From: Leeuwenhoekiella sp044542075
GTDB taxonomy: Bacteria; Bacteroidota; Bacteroidia; Flavobacteriales; Flavobacteriaceae
Assembly (NCBI RefSeq): GCF_044542075.1
Contig: NZ_JBITTU010000005.1
Span: 186,001-250,000, forward strand
Direction of reading: 5' to 3'
Length of the DNA: 64,000 bases
A program made the translations under genes and the position numbers. Positions 52,853 to 61,261 of this stretch are shown piece by piece. Below the pieces are notes generated by a model. It saw only the letters and a program-made list of their open reading frames with translations. It did no database searches and was not told the DNA's origin. How positions within the stretch are numbered: position 1 is the first letter of the stretch; every line of letters begins with the position of its first letter.

Positions 52853-54004
52853 TTATAAGAGCAATAAAGGAGCTATAAATCCAACGCGCACTTCATTTTT
52901 ATTGAAAGATGATGCGCCAAAAGAATCTATCGCATAATCTGAATAATCATAATATCTACCTATATAGGCAAAATAAAACTTGAGGTTAAGATCTTTAAAC
53001 GGACTATAATATATAGTAGGAATAACGCCATAACTGGTTCTTATTAATTCATTACCGGCTTGTGCGTTATCGCGAGCGCTACTGGTCATTAAGGTTAACA
53101 ACCCCTCAACTTTAGGGCTAATGCGATACTTACCACGAAACCAGTTTTCTACATAGGTTACATTCTCTGCAGCTACTTCATTGTCAATTACTCGGGTTAC
53201 GATGCCCTTTGTATCTATTTCTTCATAACTGTAATGAAAGTCATACATTAAGGTTATGTTTTTGTTTTCATATTTATGTCCCAGTGTAAAAAATGTGGTA
53301 CCTCTATCTTTAACTTCTGTAGAGTGACTCAAACTATATATTGTTTCTAGTTTACCGTCAAAAAAGCTTCCGCGCCAGTTGCCTACAAAAGTAACCGGCC
53401 AGTCTGGTTCCTGAATATTTTCTGCAACCACATCACCATAGATGTCTTCGTAAAGGGCTGTTCTTGAGTTTAATACCTGTAATCCAAAAGTGTTATGTTC
53501 GGCAGTTTTATAACTCAAGCCGGCGCCGGTAACAAAGGCCAGTGCATTACCATAAATATCATTATATTCAAGCACATCACGAGCAATAAACTCATACTCA
53601 TAACCACCGTATAAAGCTGTCATTTTGCCAAGATACATATTGAGTGCATTACTCAATTTAACATCTATATATGCCAATTCTATATTACTTCCCAGCCTAT
53701 CGAGGCTTTGCACATCGCCACTTTTATTGAAGCGATTTCTAAATTTAAATTTTAGGTTATCATTTATTTTTGCAGCTATTCCCAATGCCGTAAATCCATT
53801 TTCAAATTGGAGACCGTTGTAGTAATTATCACCACCTCTAAAAGTGTAGGCTTGAAAGTCCATACGTAGATCAAAGGTGATATCTATATTTTTTAAAAGA
53901 CCTGCTTTATCAACTGGAATTATAGGCTCATCAGGGCTACCATTTTCCTGTGCAGTGACTGAAAGAGCCAAAAATAAAAGAATACTTAATATGAGTTTTG
54001 TCAT
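52853..54004 (-). CDS. Outer membrane beta-barrel, porin-like
   Basis: A 383-residue protein with a signal peptide ending LALSVTAQ and a body of alternating aromatic and polar strands consistent with a 16- to 18-strand barrel. The N-terminal part has LKNIDITFDLRMDFQAYTF, then KFRNRFNKSGDVQSLDRLGSNIELAYIDV (positions about 75-105), similar to OprP/OprO-type porin layouts. The C-terminus is hydrophobic (GFIAPLLLL), unusual for a barrel. Substrate cannot be assigned. It is monocistronic and convergent with the ABC exporter gene. Confidence 0.75.
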   Translation of the reverse strand: MTKLILSILLFLALSVTAQENGSPDEPIIPVDKAGLLKNIDITFDLRMDFQAYTFRGGDNYYNGLQFENGFTALGIAAKINDNLKFKFRNRFNKSGDVQSLDRLGSNIELAYIDVKLSNALNMYLGKMTALYGGYEYEFIARDVLEYNDIYGNALAFVTGAGLSYKTAEHNTFGLQVLNSRTALYEDIYGDVVAENIQEPDWPVTFVGNWRGSFFDGKLETIYSLSHSTEVKDRGTTFFTLGHKYENKNITLMYDFHYSYEEIDTKGIVTRVIDNEVAAENVTYVENWFRGKYRISPKVEGLLTLMTSSARDNAQAGNELIRTSYGVIPTIYYSPFKDLNLKFYFAYIGRYYDYSDYAIDSFGASSFNKNEVRVGFIAPLLLL

Positions 54005-54216
54005 AATAATAAGATTAGCTCACCCGATTTTTTAAGTAGAGGCTGATGATTTTAGGTAGCAAGAAATACTGCGCAAGCACATTTTGCGGAAAATACTAAA
54101 ATTTATTTAAAGCAATACTTATAATATACTCTGAAGGATAAAACATTTTAATCAGAAATAGTATATATTAGTTTGGAAATCATTGTACTTCCCAAATTCT
54201 AATTTAATTGTTTTGT

Positions 54217-54342
54217 ATGTCTGGCACTGCAATTCTTGTAAAAAATAATATTTTCAGTAAAGAACAAGTAGAAGGATTAAAACTTTTAGATATTAAAAAG
54301 AAGCGTTTAAAATATCTTAGTGGGTTTAAATTTTATGAATAG
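54217..54342 (+). CDS. Possible small ORF, 41 residues
   Basis: An ATG-started frame ending TAG at 54340-54342. The product is basic (starts MSGTAILVKNNIFSKEQVEG; many Lys in the second half) and matches no family I know. The terminator-like hairpin at 54366 lies just after it on the same strand, which would suit a short transcript. Evidence is weak. Upstream 54005-54216 holds nothing recognisable. Confidence 0.3.
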   Translation: MSGTAILVKNNIFSKEQVEGLKLLDIKKKRLKYLSGFKFYE

Positions 54343-54365
54343 GTAGTGAACGAAGTATTCATAAC

Positions 54366-54399
54366 TAAAAAAACCACACTTTAAGAGTGTGGTTTTTTT
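54366..54399. terminator. Bidirectional terminator downstream of tRNA-Arg
   Basis: Stem AAACCACACT (54371-54380) pairs with AGTGTGGTTT (54386-54395), with A and T runs outside both arms. On the minus strand it directly follows tRNA-Arg. Confidence 0.88.
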
Positions 54400-54400
54400 G

Positions 54401-54474
54401 TGACCTTGCCAGGATTCAAACCTGGAACCTCCTGAGCCGTAATCAGGTGCGCTATTCAGTTGCGCCACAAGGCC
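54401..54474 (-). tRNA. tRNA-Arg (anticodon ACG)
   Basis: A 74-base cloverleaf on the minus strand. Acceptor GGCCTTG pairs with CAAGGTC, the anticodon stem CCTGA/TCAGG encloses loop TTACGGC with anticodon ACG at 54438-54440, and the T-loop reads GGTTTGAATCC. CCA is not encoded in full. Confidence 0.95.
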
Positions 54475-54560
54475 TTTATTTCAGCAAAAAAACAACATAT
54501 ATTTGTCTCATTTTGCGGGTGCAAATATAAGTCTTTTTTGACTATCTGCAAGATTAAATT

Positions 54561-54595
54561 AAAAAAAAGCCATTTAATTTTTAAATGGCTTTTTC
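54561..54595 (-). terminator. Rho-independent terminator of the metalloprotease gene
   Basis: A 13-bp inverted repeat (54565-54577 with 54581-54593), core AAAGCCATTTAA, followed on the minus strand by a run of T. It is 18 bases after the stop of the HEIGH metalloprotease. Confidence 0.88.
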
Positions 54596-54612
54596 TAGGG
54601 GTATTTTGTTTA

Positions 54613-55479
54613 CTAGTACATGTTATTTAAAGCGGTAATATCATTGGCGTTAAATTCACCATCTTCACTAGCGCTAAAGCAAGCTAACATAATAGATGTA
54701 GCATCATAGCCACTAGGTGTACCGGGTACTAAATTTACGTCTCCACCTTCATTTACATTATCTCCACAACTTTGTCTGCTAAACCAGTCTGTATGTCTAA
54801 AACCTACAGAATGCCCTATTTCGTGAGTGATAACGTGTTCTACTACGTTTGTATCATAATTTGCTAAACCGTATATCTGAACAAATTTATGTGGCAAACC
54901 ATTACTTGGAAACCCAGCGCTCCCACCGGCACCGCTAGGATTGTTTACTGTATTGTTGTAAACAACCATATCCTTATTTTGGTAATCTGTACCAAATGTT
55001 AGATTAAAGCTTATAGAAACCCCGCTTAGTCTGTTGTAATTGTCAACAGCCCATTGTAGAGCAGTACGCTCTTTGGTACTTAATGCCTGGTTTCCGCCGG
55101 TATATCCTATTATAGAAATAGTACGTCCCTGAGACACTAATGCAGAAGTCCTGTATTGTTTACTCTGTGTTGCTCCTTTTTCAACTTTTGTCAAATTAAC
55201 CATTGCGGTTAGCTGCTCTGGGGTAACGATAACATCTTCTTCTAAAAATAGGCGGGGTTCAGAAGTGCCATCAGGAAAATAGAAATCATCCCATTTTACA
55301 AATCGGGTATTCATTCCTAAATCTTCAACCTGATCAAGAATTGCCTGAGACACTTCAAGTGCAGCAGTTTGTTGCATTTCTACTTCAGGAGTTTCGGTTG
55401 CATCCTCAGAACAAGAAGCAAATACTAAAGAACAACCTAAGCTGAACAGGGCAGCTTTTCTAAATGTGTGTACTAACAT
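54613..55479 (-). CDS. Lipoprotein zinc metalloprotease (M57/HEIGH type)
   Basis: A 288-residue exported protease. The lipobox is LVFASC with Cys23. The pro-region-like N-terminal half (about 30-110) is followed by a catalytic domain with the zinc signature HEIGHSVGFRHTD: ligands His219, His223 and His229 with catalytic Glu220. This is the extended metzincin-type motif of the dual-action HEIGH peptidases common in Bacteroidota. The C-terminal part has SIMLACFSASEDGEFNANDI with the Met-turn-like SIM. Substrate unknown. Monocistronic. Confidence 0.88.
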   Translation of the reverse strand: MLVHTFRKAALFSLGCSLVFASCSEDATETPEVEMQQTAALEVSQAILDQVEDLGMNTRFVKWDDFYFPDGTSEPRLFLEEDVIVTPEQLTAMVNLTKVEKGATQSKQYRTSALVSQGRTISIIGYTGGNQALSTKERTALQWAVDNYNRLSGVSISFNLTFGTDYQNKDMVVYNNTVNNPSGAGGSAGFPSNGLPHKFVQIYGLANYDTNVVEHVITHEIGHSVGFRHTDWFSRQSCGDNVNEGGDVNLVPGTPSGYDATSIMLACFSASEDGEFNANDITALNNMY

Positions 55480-55603
55480 AGATTAAAATTTTATATTAAT
55501 GATTTGTGAAAACTATTAAAAAAATATTAATATCAAAACGTTTAAACGTTAAATATTTACACATAATCGATTAAATGGATTTAAATGGTATTTATTTAAC
55601 AAG

Positions 55604-55629
55604 AAAAAGCCCCCGTAAGGAGGCTTTTA
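55604..55629 (-). terminator. Rho-independent terminator of the clpS operon
   Basis: A GC-rich hairpin with AAAAGCC/GGCTTTT outer stem and a 4-base loop, followed on the minus strand by T residues. It lies 25 bases after the clpS stop. Confidence 0.83.
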
Positions 55630-55653
55630 CATAATTATAATTTACGGTATTTA

Positions 55654-55929
55654 TCAAATAATTTCAGCACTTAGGCCGGCATCAAGTAATGCGCTACATC
55701 TAGGTTCTAAATATTCATAACTGCCAGTTTTGACGGTGCATTTACCTTTATAGTGAACAATGAGAGAACATTGTTCTGCTTGAATAGGTGTATGCTCACA
55801 AACATGGATCAAAGTTTCTATAACATGGTCAAATGTGTTAACATCATCATTATAGACGATTATCTCATTATTTCTATCTTCAGCTTCGAGGACATCTACT
55901 TCTTCTTGAATCTTTTCTCTTGTGCTCAT
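55654..55929 (-). CDS. clpS: ClpS adaptor protein
   Basis: Adaptor that delivers N-degron proteins to the ClpAP-type protease. The 91-residue length is right for the family. The N-degron pocket residues lie in VYNDDVNTFDHVIETLI, with the conserved Asn-Asp-Asp, and in the CEHTPIQAEQCSLIVHYKGK helix. The flexible N-terminal tail is acidic. It is the last gene of a tpiA-prmA-clpS run, 25 bases after prmA. Confidence 0.94.
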   Translation of the reverse strand: MSTREKIQEEVDVLEAEDRNNEIIVYNDDVNTFDHVIETLIHVCEHTPIQAEQCSLIVHYKGKCTVKTGSYEYLEPRCSALLDAGLSAEII

Positions 55930-55954
55930 ATGTAAAAAACTTAAATTCAGGGTT

Positions 55955-56791
55955 TTAATTTTTTACAAATTTACAAGCTACCCAATTATTTCTTTCAAAA
56001 TTCATGATAAAATTTAGCCCTTGTTGATTACAAATTTCTGTAATTGCAGGAATATCCTGTGTGTAAAAGCCGCTAAGAAGCAACGTGCCTGTATGGTTTA
56101 GACAAGCTGCATAGGCCGGTATATCTGCTAAAAGTATATTTCTATTTATATTAGCAATTATTAAATCATACTGTTTGCCGTCTAGGAGTTTCACATCTCC
56201 TTCAAAAGCTTCAATAAATGACACTTCGTTGCGTTCTACATTTTCTAGCGTGTTCTCATAACACCAAGGGTCTATATCTATAGCTTCAACCGGCTTAGCG
56301 CCTTTCATAGCCGCGAGTATTGCTAGAATACCTGTACCACAACCCATATCTAATGTTTTTTTACTAGTAACATCAAGTTTTAAGAGATGCTTAATCATTA
56401 AATGTGTGGTCTCATGATGACCTGTACCAAATGACATTTTAGGTTCAATAACAATATCAAATTTAGTATCTGGTTTAGGGTGAAAAGGTGCTCTAACCGA
56501 ACAAATACCATCAACCTCTATTGGCTCAAAGTTTTTTTCCCACTCCTCGTTCCAGTTAATGGGCTCGATTAAATTAACAGAATAACTAATTTGAAAATCC
56601 TGATTTTTTAAGATATAAATATCTTCAAGTAAATCATCGCGATCTAATGAGGAGATTATATAAGCTTTCACGCCATCTTCGGTCTCATCAAAACTTTCAA
56701 AATCAAGTTCACCCAGTTGCGCAATGAGTATTTCTACGCCTGGGTTTACGGGATTTACTTTAAACTCATACTCAGAATATGCTTCAGCCAT
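55955..56791 (-). CDS. prmA: Ribosomal protein L11 methyltransferase
   Basis: Trimethylates lysines of ribosomal protein L11 with S-adenosylmethionine. The 278-residue product has an N-terminal substrate-binding domain and a C-terminal Rossmann methyltransferase domain with TLDMGCGTGILAILAAMKG (SAM motif I), PKMSFGTGHHETTHLM just before it, and IIANINRNIL (motif IV). The start is 9 bases after the tpiA stop, so it is coupled to it. Confidence 0.95.
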   Translation of the reverse strand: MAEAYSEYEFKVNPVNPGVEILIAQLGELDFESFDETEDGVKAYIISSLDRDDLLEDIYILKNQDFQISYSVNLIEPINWNEEWEKNFEPIEVDGICSVRAPFHPKPDTKFDIVIEPKMSFGTGHHETTHLMIKHLLKLDVTSKKTLDMGCGTGILAILAAMKGAKPVEAIDIDPWCYENTLENVERNEVSFIEAFEGDVKLLDGKQYDLIIANINRNILLADIPAYAACLNHTGTLLLSGFYTQDIPAITEICNQQGLNFIMNFERNNWVACKFVKN

Positions 56792-56800
56792 TTATGTATA

Positions 56801-57550
56801 TTAAAATGCGTTTACAATTGCCATAAAGTCTTCTGCTTTTAAAGAGGCACCACCTATTAAGCCGCCGTCAACATCTGGCTTTGAGAAAATCTCCTGAGCA
56901 TTGTTAGGTTTTACACTTCCACCATAAAGTATAGTAACTTCATCAGCAATTTCTTGTGAGTACTCATCGGCAATTGTTTTGCGTATAAATGCGTGCATTT
57001 CCTGAGCTTGATCAGGGCTGGCAGTCTCACCTGTACCTATTGCCCAAACAGGCTCATAGGCTAATACAATATCCTTCCACGCAGCCGAATCTAAGTGAAA
57101 CAACGCATTGCTTATTTGTTTGTTAACCACTTCAAAATGCTCGCTAAAGTTGCGGTCTTTTAATTCTTCACCAAAACAATAAATAACTGTCATATCATTG
57201 TCTAATGCCGTATTAACTTTCTCAGCTAAAAGATCTTCTTTCTCACCAAAATAAGCACGACGCTCACTATGACCTAGAATTACAGTTTTTACACCTATGC
57301 TTTTTAACATATCTGCGCTAATCTCACCAGTAAAAGCACCTGAAGCAGATTGATGCATGTTTTGAGCAGCAATGCTTATATCTAAACCTTTTACAGCTTC
57401 AAAGGCGCTGTAAAGATTTGTATAAGGAGGAGCAATTATAACTTCTGCATCAGAAGTTTTAGCGATTTTCTTTAAGTCTGAAATTAAATCCTGAGTTTCG
57501 GCAAGATCTGTATTCATTTTCCAGTTACCGGCTACGATGTTTTTTCTCAT
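56801..57550 (-). CDS. tpiA: Triosephosphate isomerase
   Basis: Interconverts dihydroxyacetone phosphate and glyceraldehyde 3-phosphate in glycolysis. The 249-residue TIM barrel has NWKMN near the start (Asn and Lys of the active site), GHSERR with catalytic His, AYEPVWAIGTG with catalytic Glu, and ILYGGSV with the phosphate-binding GG near the end. It heads the tpiA-prmA-clpS run. Confidence 0.97.
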   Translation of the reverse strand: MRKNIVAGNWKMNTDLAETQDLISDLKKIAKTSDAEVIIAPPYTNLYSAFEAVKGLDISIAAQNMHQSASGAFTGEISADMLKSIGVKTVILGHSERRAYFGEKEDLLAEKVNTALDNDMTVIYCFGEELKDRNFSEHFEVVNKQISNALFHLDSAAWKDIVLAYEPVWAIGTGETASPDQAQEMHAFIRKTIADEYSQEIADEVTILYGGSVKPNNAQEIFSKPDVDGGLIGGASLKAEDFMAIVNAF

Positions 57551-57764
57551 TGTATTTTGATTAGTAGTTGTTTGTATTAATAACTCTTACGCTATAATAT
57601 TATTTTTAAGTACAATATTAAAATGTATTCCATTATTTTTGTCAGAATAAACTTTCGTTAAAACAATCTCAAAGCGAAAAATTTATCTTGAAAGTGTGAC
57701 TGTTGCTTAAAATTTGAACAAGTTATAAAATTAACGTTAGTAAGGCTATTCTACAACATTTGCC

Positions 57765-58841
57765 CTACCTAATACGTACTTTGGGATCTAGAAGTCCATA
57801 AATAAGATCTACCAAAATATTTATGAGTATAAACATAGAAGCAATTACTAGTACAGATCCCATAATTATGGGTAAATCGAGAGTATTTAAAGCATCAACA
57901 ATTTCTTTACCAAGACCATTCCACCCGAAAATATATTCTACAAAAACGGCTCCTGCGAGCATTGAAGCAAACCATCCAGATACAGCTGTAACTACAGGGT
58001 TGAGTGCGTTTTTAAGTGCGTGCCGCCACACAATCTGCCATTTATTTAAGCCTTTAGCCTGAGCCGTACGTATATATTCTTGATTATAAACTTCTAAAAG
58101 CGAATTACGCATCAATTGAATAACCACAGCTAGTGGTCTAATGCCTAAAACAATAGCAGGTAATACAATATTTTTCCATTTTATGGTGGTAGCCTCGCCA
58201 AAATCATCCATCTCATAAAGACTTCCCGTCATATTAAGATTTGTGAGATTGTGAAGTACATAACCAAAAAGCCAGGCAAATAAAATAGCGCTAAAAAAAC
58301 TGGGAACACTCATACCTAGCGTACTAATTACCTGTATTAATTTATCTAACCAGCTGTCACGCGCATTTGCAGATACAATACCTAAAAAGATACCCAGGAG
58401 TATGGCAAGTGTGATGGCGCTCACGGCCAATACGATGGTATTTGGTAAAGTCTCTGAAATAACTTCTACAACTGTTTTTCCGGTTTTTTGAAACGATTCT
58501 CTTAAGTATGGTTCTTTTAAAACCAGGGTGTGAGTACGTGTTGAGAAGAGTGTTGTATACGTGTATTTACCCGAGGATAAACTGGTATAATTTGTACCTG
58601 TATTGTCGTGAATTGAGATGGGCGATAAGTCATTTAAATAATAACCATACTGCGTTAATATAGGCTGATCAAAGCCATATTTATGCTTAATTATTGCCAA
58701 TTGCTCAGGATCTTCATTCTGATCAAGCATCATGCGTGCAGGATCTCCCGGCAACACCGTGAATAATAAAAATACCACAGTAACTACTCCAAATAGAGTG
58801 AGCAGGGCATAACCGATTTTATTTAGGATATAAGAAATCAG
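57765..58841 (-). CDS. ABC transporter permease, DppB/OppB type (probable CTG start)
   Basis: An inner membrane permease of the dipeptide/oligopeptide type, about 358 residues. The usual start (first GTG at 58778) would remove the first half of the first helix. The frame continues upstream in good sequence, SYILNKIGYALLTLFGVV, to just before the DoxX stop. The best start is CTG at 58839-58841, overlapping that stop as CTGA; ATT at 58836-58838 is an alternative. The permease body has the family stretch LPGDPARMML, an EAA-like loop (RTAQAKGLNKWQIVWRHALKNAL) and the C-terminal DLIYGLLDPKVRIR. No DppC, ATPase or binding protein is adjacent, so partners lie elsewhere. Confidence 0.85.
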   Translation of the reverse strand: MISYILNKIGYALLTLFGVVTVVFLLFTVLPGDPARMMLDQNEDPEQLAIIKHKYGFDQPILTQYGYYLNDLSPISIHDNTGTNYTSLSSGKYTYTTLFSTRTHTLVLKEPYLRESFQKTGKTVVEVISETLPNTIVLAVSAITLAILLGIFLGIVSANARDSWLDKLIQVISTLGMSVPSFFSAILFAWLFGYVLHNLTNLNMTGSLYEMDDFGEATTIKWKNIVLPAIVLGIRPLAVVIQLMRNSLLEVYNQEYIRTAQAKGLNKWQIVWRHALKNALNPVVTAVSGWFASMLAGAVFVEYIFGWNGLGKEIVDALNTLDLPIIMGSVLVIASMFILINILVDLIYGLLDPKVRIR

Positions 58842-60550
58842 AGTGTTTTAATATCAGATAATTTTAATGCCTTATAACCAGATTTATCTCCCATCAAATC
58901 TGCCGCATATTCTTCTATAGTATTAGTAAAACCTGCTGCGGCACGTCTTTTATTTACCATTTCAGGATTTTTTATGGGCCAAATAAAAAAGCCGTTTGCA
59001 GCAGTAATCTGAGCTTGAGTTCCATAAAGTTGTTCTTTATGCTGTTGCATAAGATACTTATCTTCTAATGCCGCAACTTGTGTCATAGGGATTTCTCCCT
59101 GAGCTGCAGCTTTTTTAAACAAGTCTAGATATTCTTCTATTTGAATAGGATTGTGTTGTATTACTTCAAGCGCAATAAGATTTGTAGGTTCGCCTACTAA
59201 TGATTTTCCGGGATAACCGTAATTATCTAAAATTGTTTTAATAATTTTTAGATTGCTGGTGTCTATCATTCGTTGTTTTTTCCAAAGATCACCAGTGTAA
59301 TCTTCTTTAGCGATACCTAATTCTAGTGCTAATTTTTCACGTTTATCAGGATCTGATTCCTGTAATAATGGGCGGTATAATTGATCATAGCGTGATATGC
59401 TGTCTAGTCTGTTTTTCAAATCAAAATTGAGAGTAGATTTTGCGCTGGGCAAAACTTCAAGATCTATTTCTTTAGCATCGATCCAGTGTTTTTTCTGAAG
59501 AATAGTACCATTATTTAACTTCAAAATACCGGGATTACTACGTATAATTGTTTTTAAAACGGTAGCGTCTGTAAAGTAAAAATCAAAATTTATATTTTGT
59601 TTTTCTTTGAGATCATTAACCTCATTTTCGCCCGAAGATGTAAGACCAATTACGGTATAACCATTTTTTAAGGCTTCGTTCGTGAGTTCCTTAATAACTG
59701 GCCAGCCATTCCATTCTGTTTTATTAATATCGTATGCAATGATGATAATAAGATTTGGCGTATTTAGAAAATCTTCAGTATAATTCTCACCTTCTTTTTC
59801 TATTGTAAAATCGTGTATAGGTGGTACATAACCTTGTGAAACAACTTCGGTTTCTACACCTAGAAATTTTCCTTCAGAAGAAGGGTATTCTCCTTGAGTA
59901 GTAATAATTTTTTCAGAACCATTAACGTCAAATTTCCAGTGATAATCAAAAACAGCTTTCTCGGCATCCTCAGGAATAGCCATTCCCTTCTGAATATTTA
60001 CTCCTATTTTATAGGCTCTAAAGTCAAATACCGGAAGATGCATTAAAACATAATATCCAAAACTTAAGCATCCTATAAATGTGGCAAAAATGACAATAGA
60101 TCTACCGAAATTAGAGAAGAAAGGCTGAATGTATTTTAAATTGAAAAACAAAAATAAAATAAGAATTAATAAGACTACATCTTTTGAAAACGACTGCCAC
60201 GGAGTGAGCGGCAGAGCATCACCAAAACAACCGCAATCTGTAACCTTATTAAAATAGGCAGAATAGAAGGTAAGGAAGGTGAAAAACAAAATCATTAATA
60301 ACAAAAGCCACATCGTAGGTTTTTTATAGTAGCCTATAATTAATGCAACTCCCAAAACGAGCTCAACGATTACCAGTAATATGGCAAGTCCTAAAGCAAA
60401 CGGACTTAAAAACTCGATATTTAAAACATCTGGAGAGAAATACTCTTGCAGTTTAAATGAGAATCCTACAGGATCATTCAGTTTTATAAACCCTGAAATC
60501 ATAAAGAGAATACCTACAAAAATGCGAATAACACCAACTAGTTTTTTCAA
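58838..60550 (-). CDS. DoxX/BT_3928-type membrane protein fused to a DUF6624-like domain (TTG start)
   Basis: A 570-residue protein. Residues about 1-160 form four to five helices of the DoxX/MauE-like BT_3928 group, with SGFIKLNDPVGFSFKLQEYF and the redox-like Cys pair in VTDCGCFGDALPL. Residues about 225-365 look like a soluble thioredoxin-fold region without a visible CxxC. From about 385 the C-terminal part resembles DUF6624, with SNLKIIKTILDNYGYPGKSLVG, VIQHNPIQIEEYLDLFKKA and QLYGTQ (spread over residues 425-520). Homologues often stop before that part. The start is TTG at 60550; no in-frame ATG. Its stop overlaps the CTG start of the permease. Confidence 0.8.
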   Translation of the reverse strand: MKKLVGVIRIFVGILFMISGFIKLNDPVGFSFKLQEYFSPDVLNIEFLSPFALGLAILLVIVELVLGVALIIGYYKKPTMWLLLLMILFFTFLTFYSAYFNKVTDCGCFGDALPLTPWQSFSKDVVLLILILFLFFNLKYIQPFFSNFGRSIVIFATFIGCLSFGYYVLMHLPVFDFRAYKIGVNIQKGMAIPEDAEKAVFDYHWKFDVNGSEKIITTQGEYPSSEGKFLGVETEVVSQGYVPPIHDFTIEKEGENYTEDFLNTPNLIIIIAYDINKTEWNGWPVIKELTNEALKNGYTVIGLTSSGENEVNDLKEKQNINFDFYFTDATVLKTIIRSNPGILKLNNGTILQKKHWIDAKEIDLEVLPSAKSTLNFDLKNRLDSISRYDQLYRPLLQESDPDKREKLALELGIAKEDYTGDLWKKQRMIDTSNLKIIKTILDNYGYPGKSLVGEPTNLIALEVIQHNPIQIEEYLDLFKKAAAQGEIPMTQVAALEDKYLMQQHKEQLYGTQAQITAANGFFIWPIKNPEMVNKRRAAAGFTNTIEEYAADLMGDKSGYKALKLSDIKTL

Positions 60551-60554
60551 ATTT

Positions 60555-61106
60555 TTATTTTTTTGCGGAATCTTCTTCCATTAATATTAGAGCAAAGACA
60601 GCGTAGTTAAGCATATCCTGATAATTTGCATCTATCCCTTCAGAAACCAGCGTTTTACCTTTATTATTTTCTATTTGCTTTACGCGCAAGAGTTTCTGTA
60701 AAATAAGATCTGTTAACGAGCTAATACGCATATCACGCCAGGCCTCACCATAATCGTGATTTTTATTTTCCATTAGATTTTTAGTGACAGCGACGTGCTT
60801 ATCATACAAATTTAGCGATTCATTAAGGTCTAAATCGGGTTGCTCAACGACTCCACGATCTAGCTGAATTAATGCCATTACCGAGTAATTTATGATTCCT
60901 ATAAATTCTGAGCTTTCGTCCTCATCAACTTTATGAACGGCATTTTGCTGAAGCCCACGTATGCGTTGTGCTTTAATAAAAATTTGATCTGTCAATGACG
61001 GAAGTCGTAATATGCGCCACGCACTTCCGTAGTCACTCATTTTTTTAGAAAATAAATTACGACAGGTGGTAATTACCGCATCGTATTGTGTCGAAGTCTG
61101 CTTCAT
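60555..61106 (-). CDS. DUF1599 family protein, internally duplicated
   Basis: A 183-residue cytoplasmic protein of DUF1599, a group linked by others to nucleotide modification but without a proven activity. The two halves repeat one another: residues about 22-50 (MSDYGSAWRILRLPSLTDQ) and about 115-140 (HDYGEAWRDMRISSLTDLI). Each half also ends in a helix with INYSVMALIQ or LNYAVFALIL. It lies 4 bases before the DoxX fusion and divergent from folP, a neighbourhood common in flavobacteria. Confidence 0.88.
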   Translation of the reverse strand: MKQTSTQYDAVITTCRNLFSKKMSDYGSAWRILRLPSLTDQIFIKAQRIRGLQQNAVHKVDEDESSEFIGIINYSVMALIQLDRGVVEQPDLDLNESLNLYDKHVAVTKNLMENKNHDYGEAWRDMRISSLTDLILQKLLRVKQIENNKGKTLVSEGIDANYQDMLNYAVFALILMEEDSAKK

Positions 61107-61261
61107 TAATATAGTTTAACTACCCGAGGGGCTTTGGTGCTTCAATTGTATTTGAATGTATATTTCTTGAAGTCTATAAATAATGATTCAAGAAAGAGGC
61201 TCATTCATTTTGCGTAAATTTCGCCTAAAATAAGCAATCTAAAAAAACATAGTACATTTTC

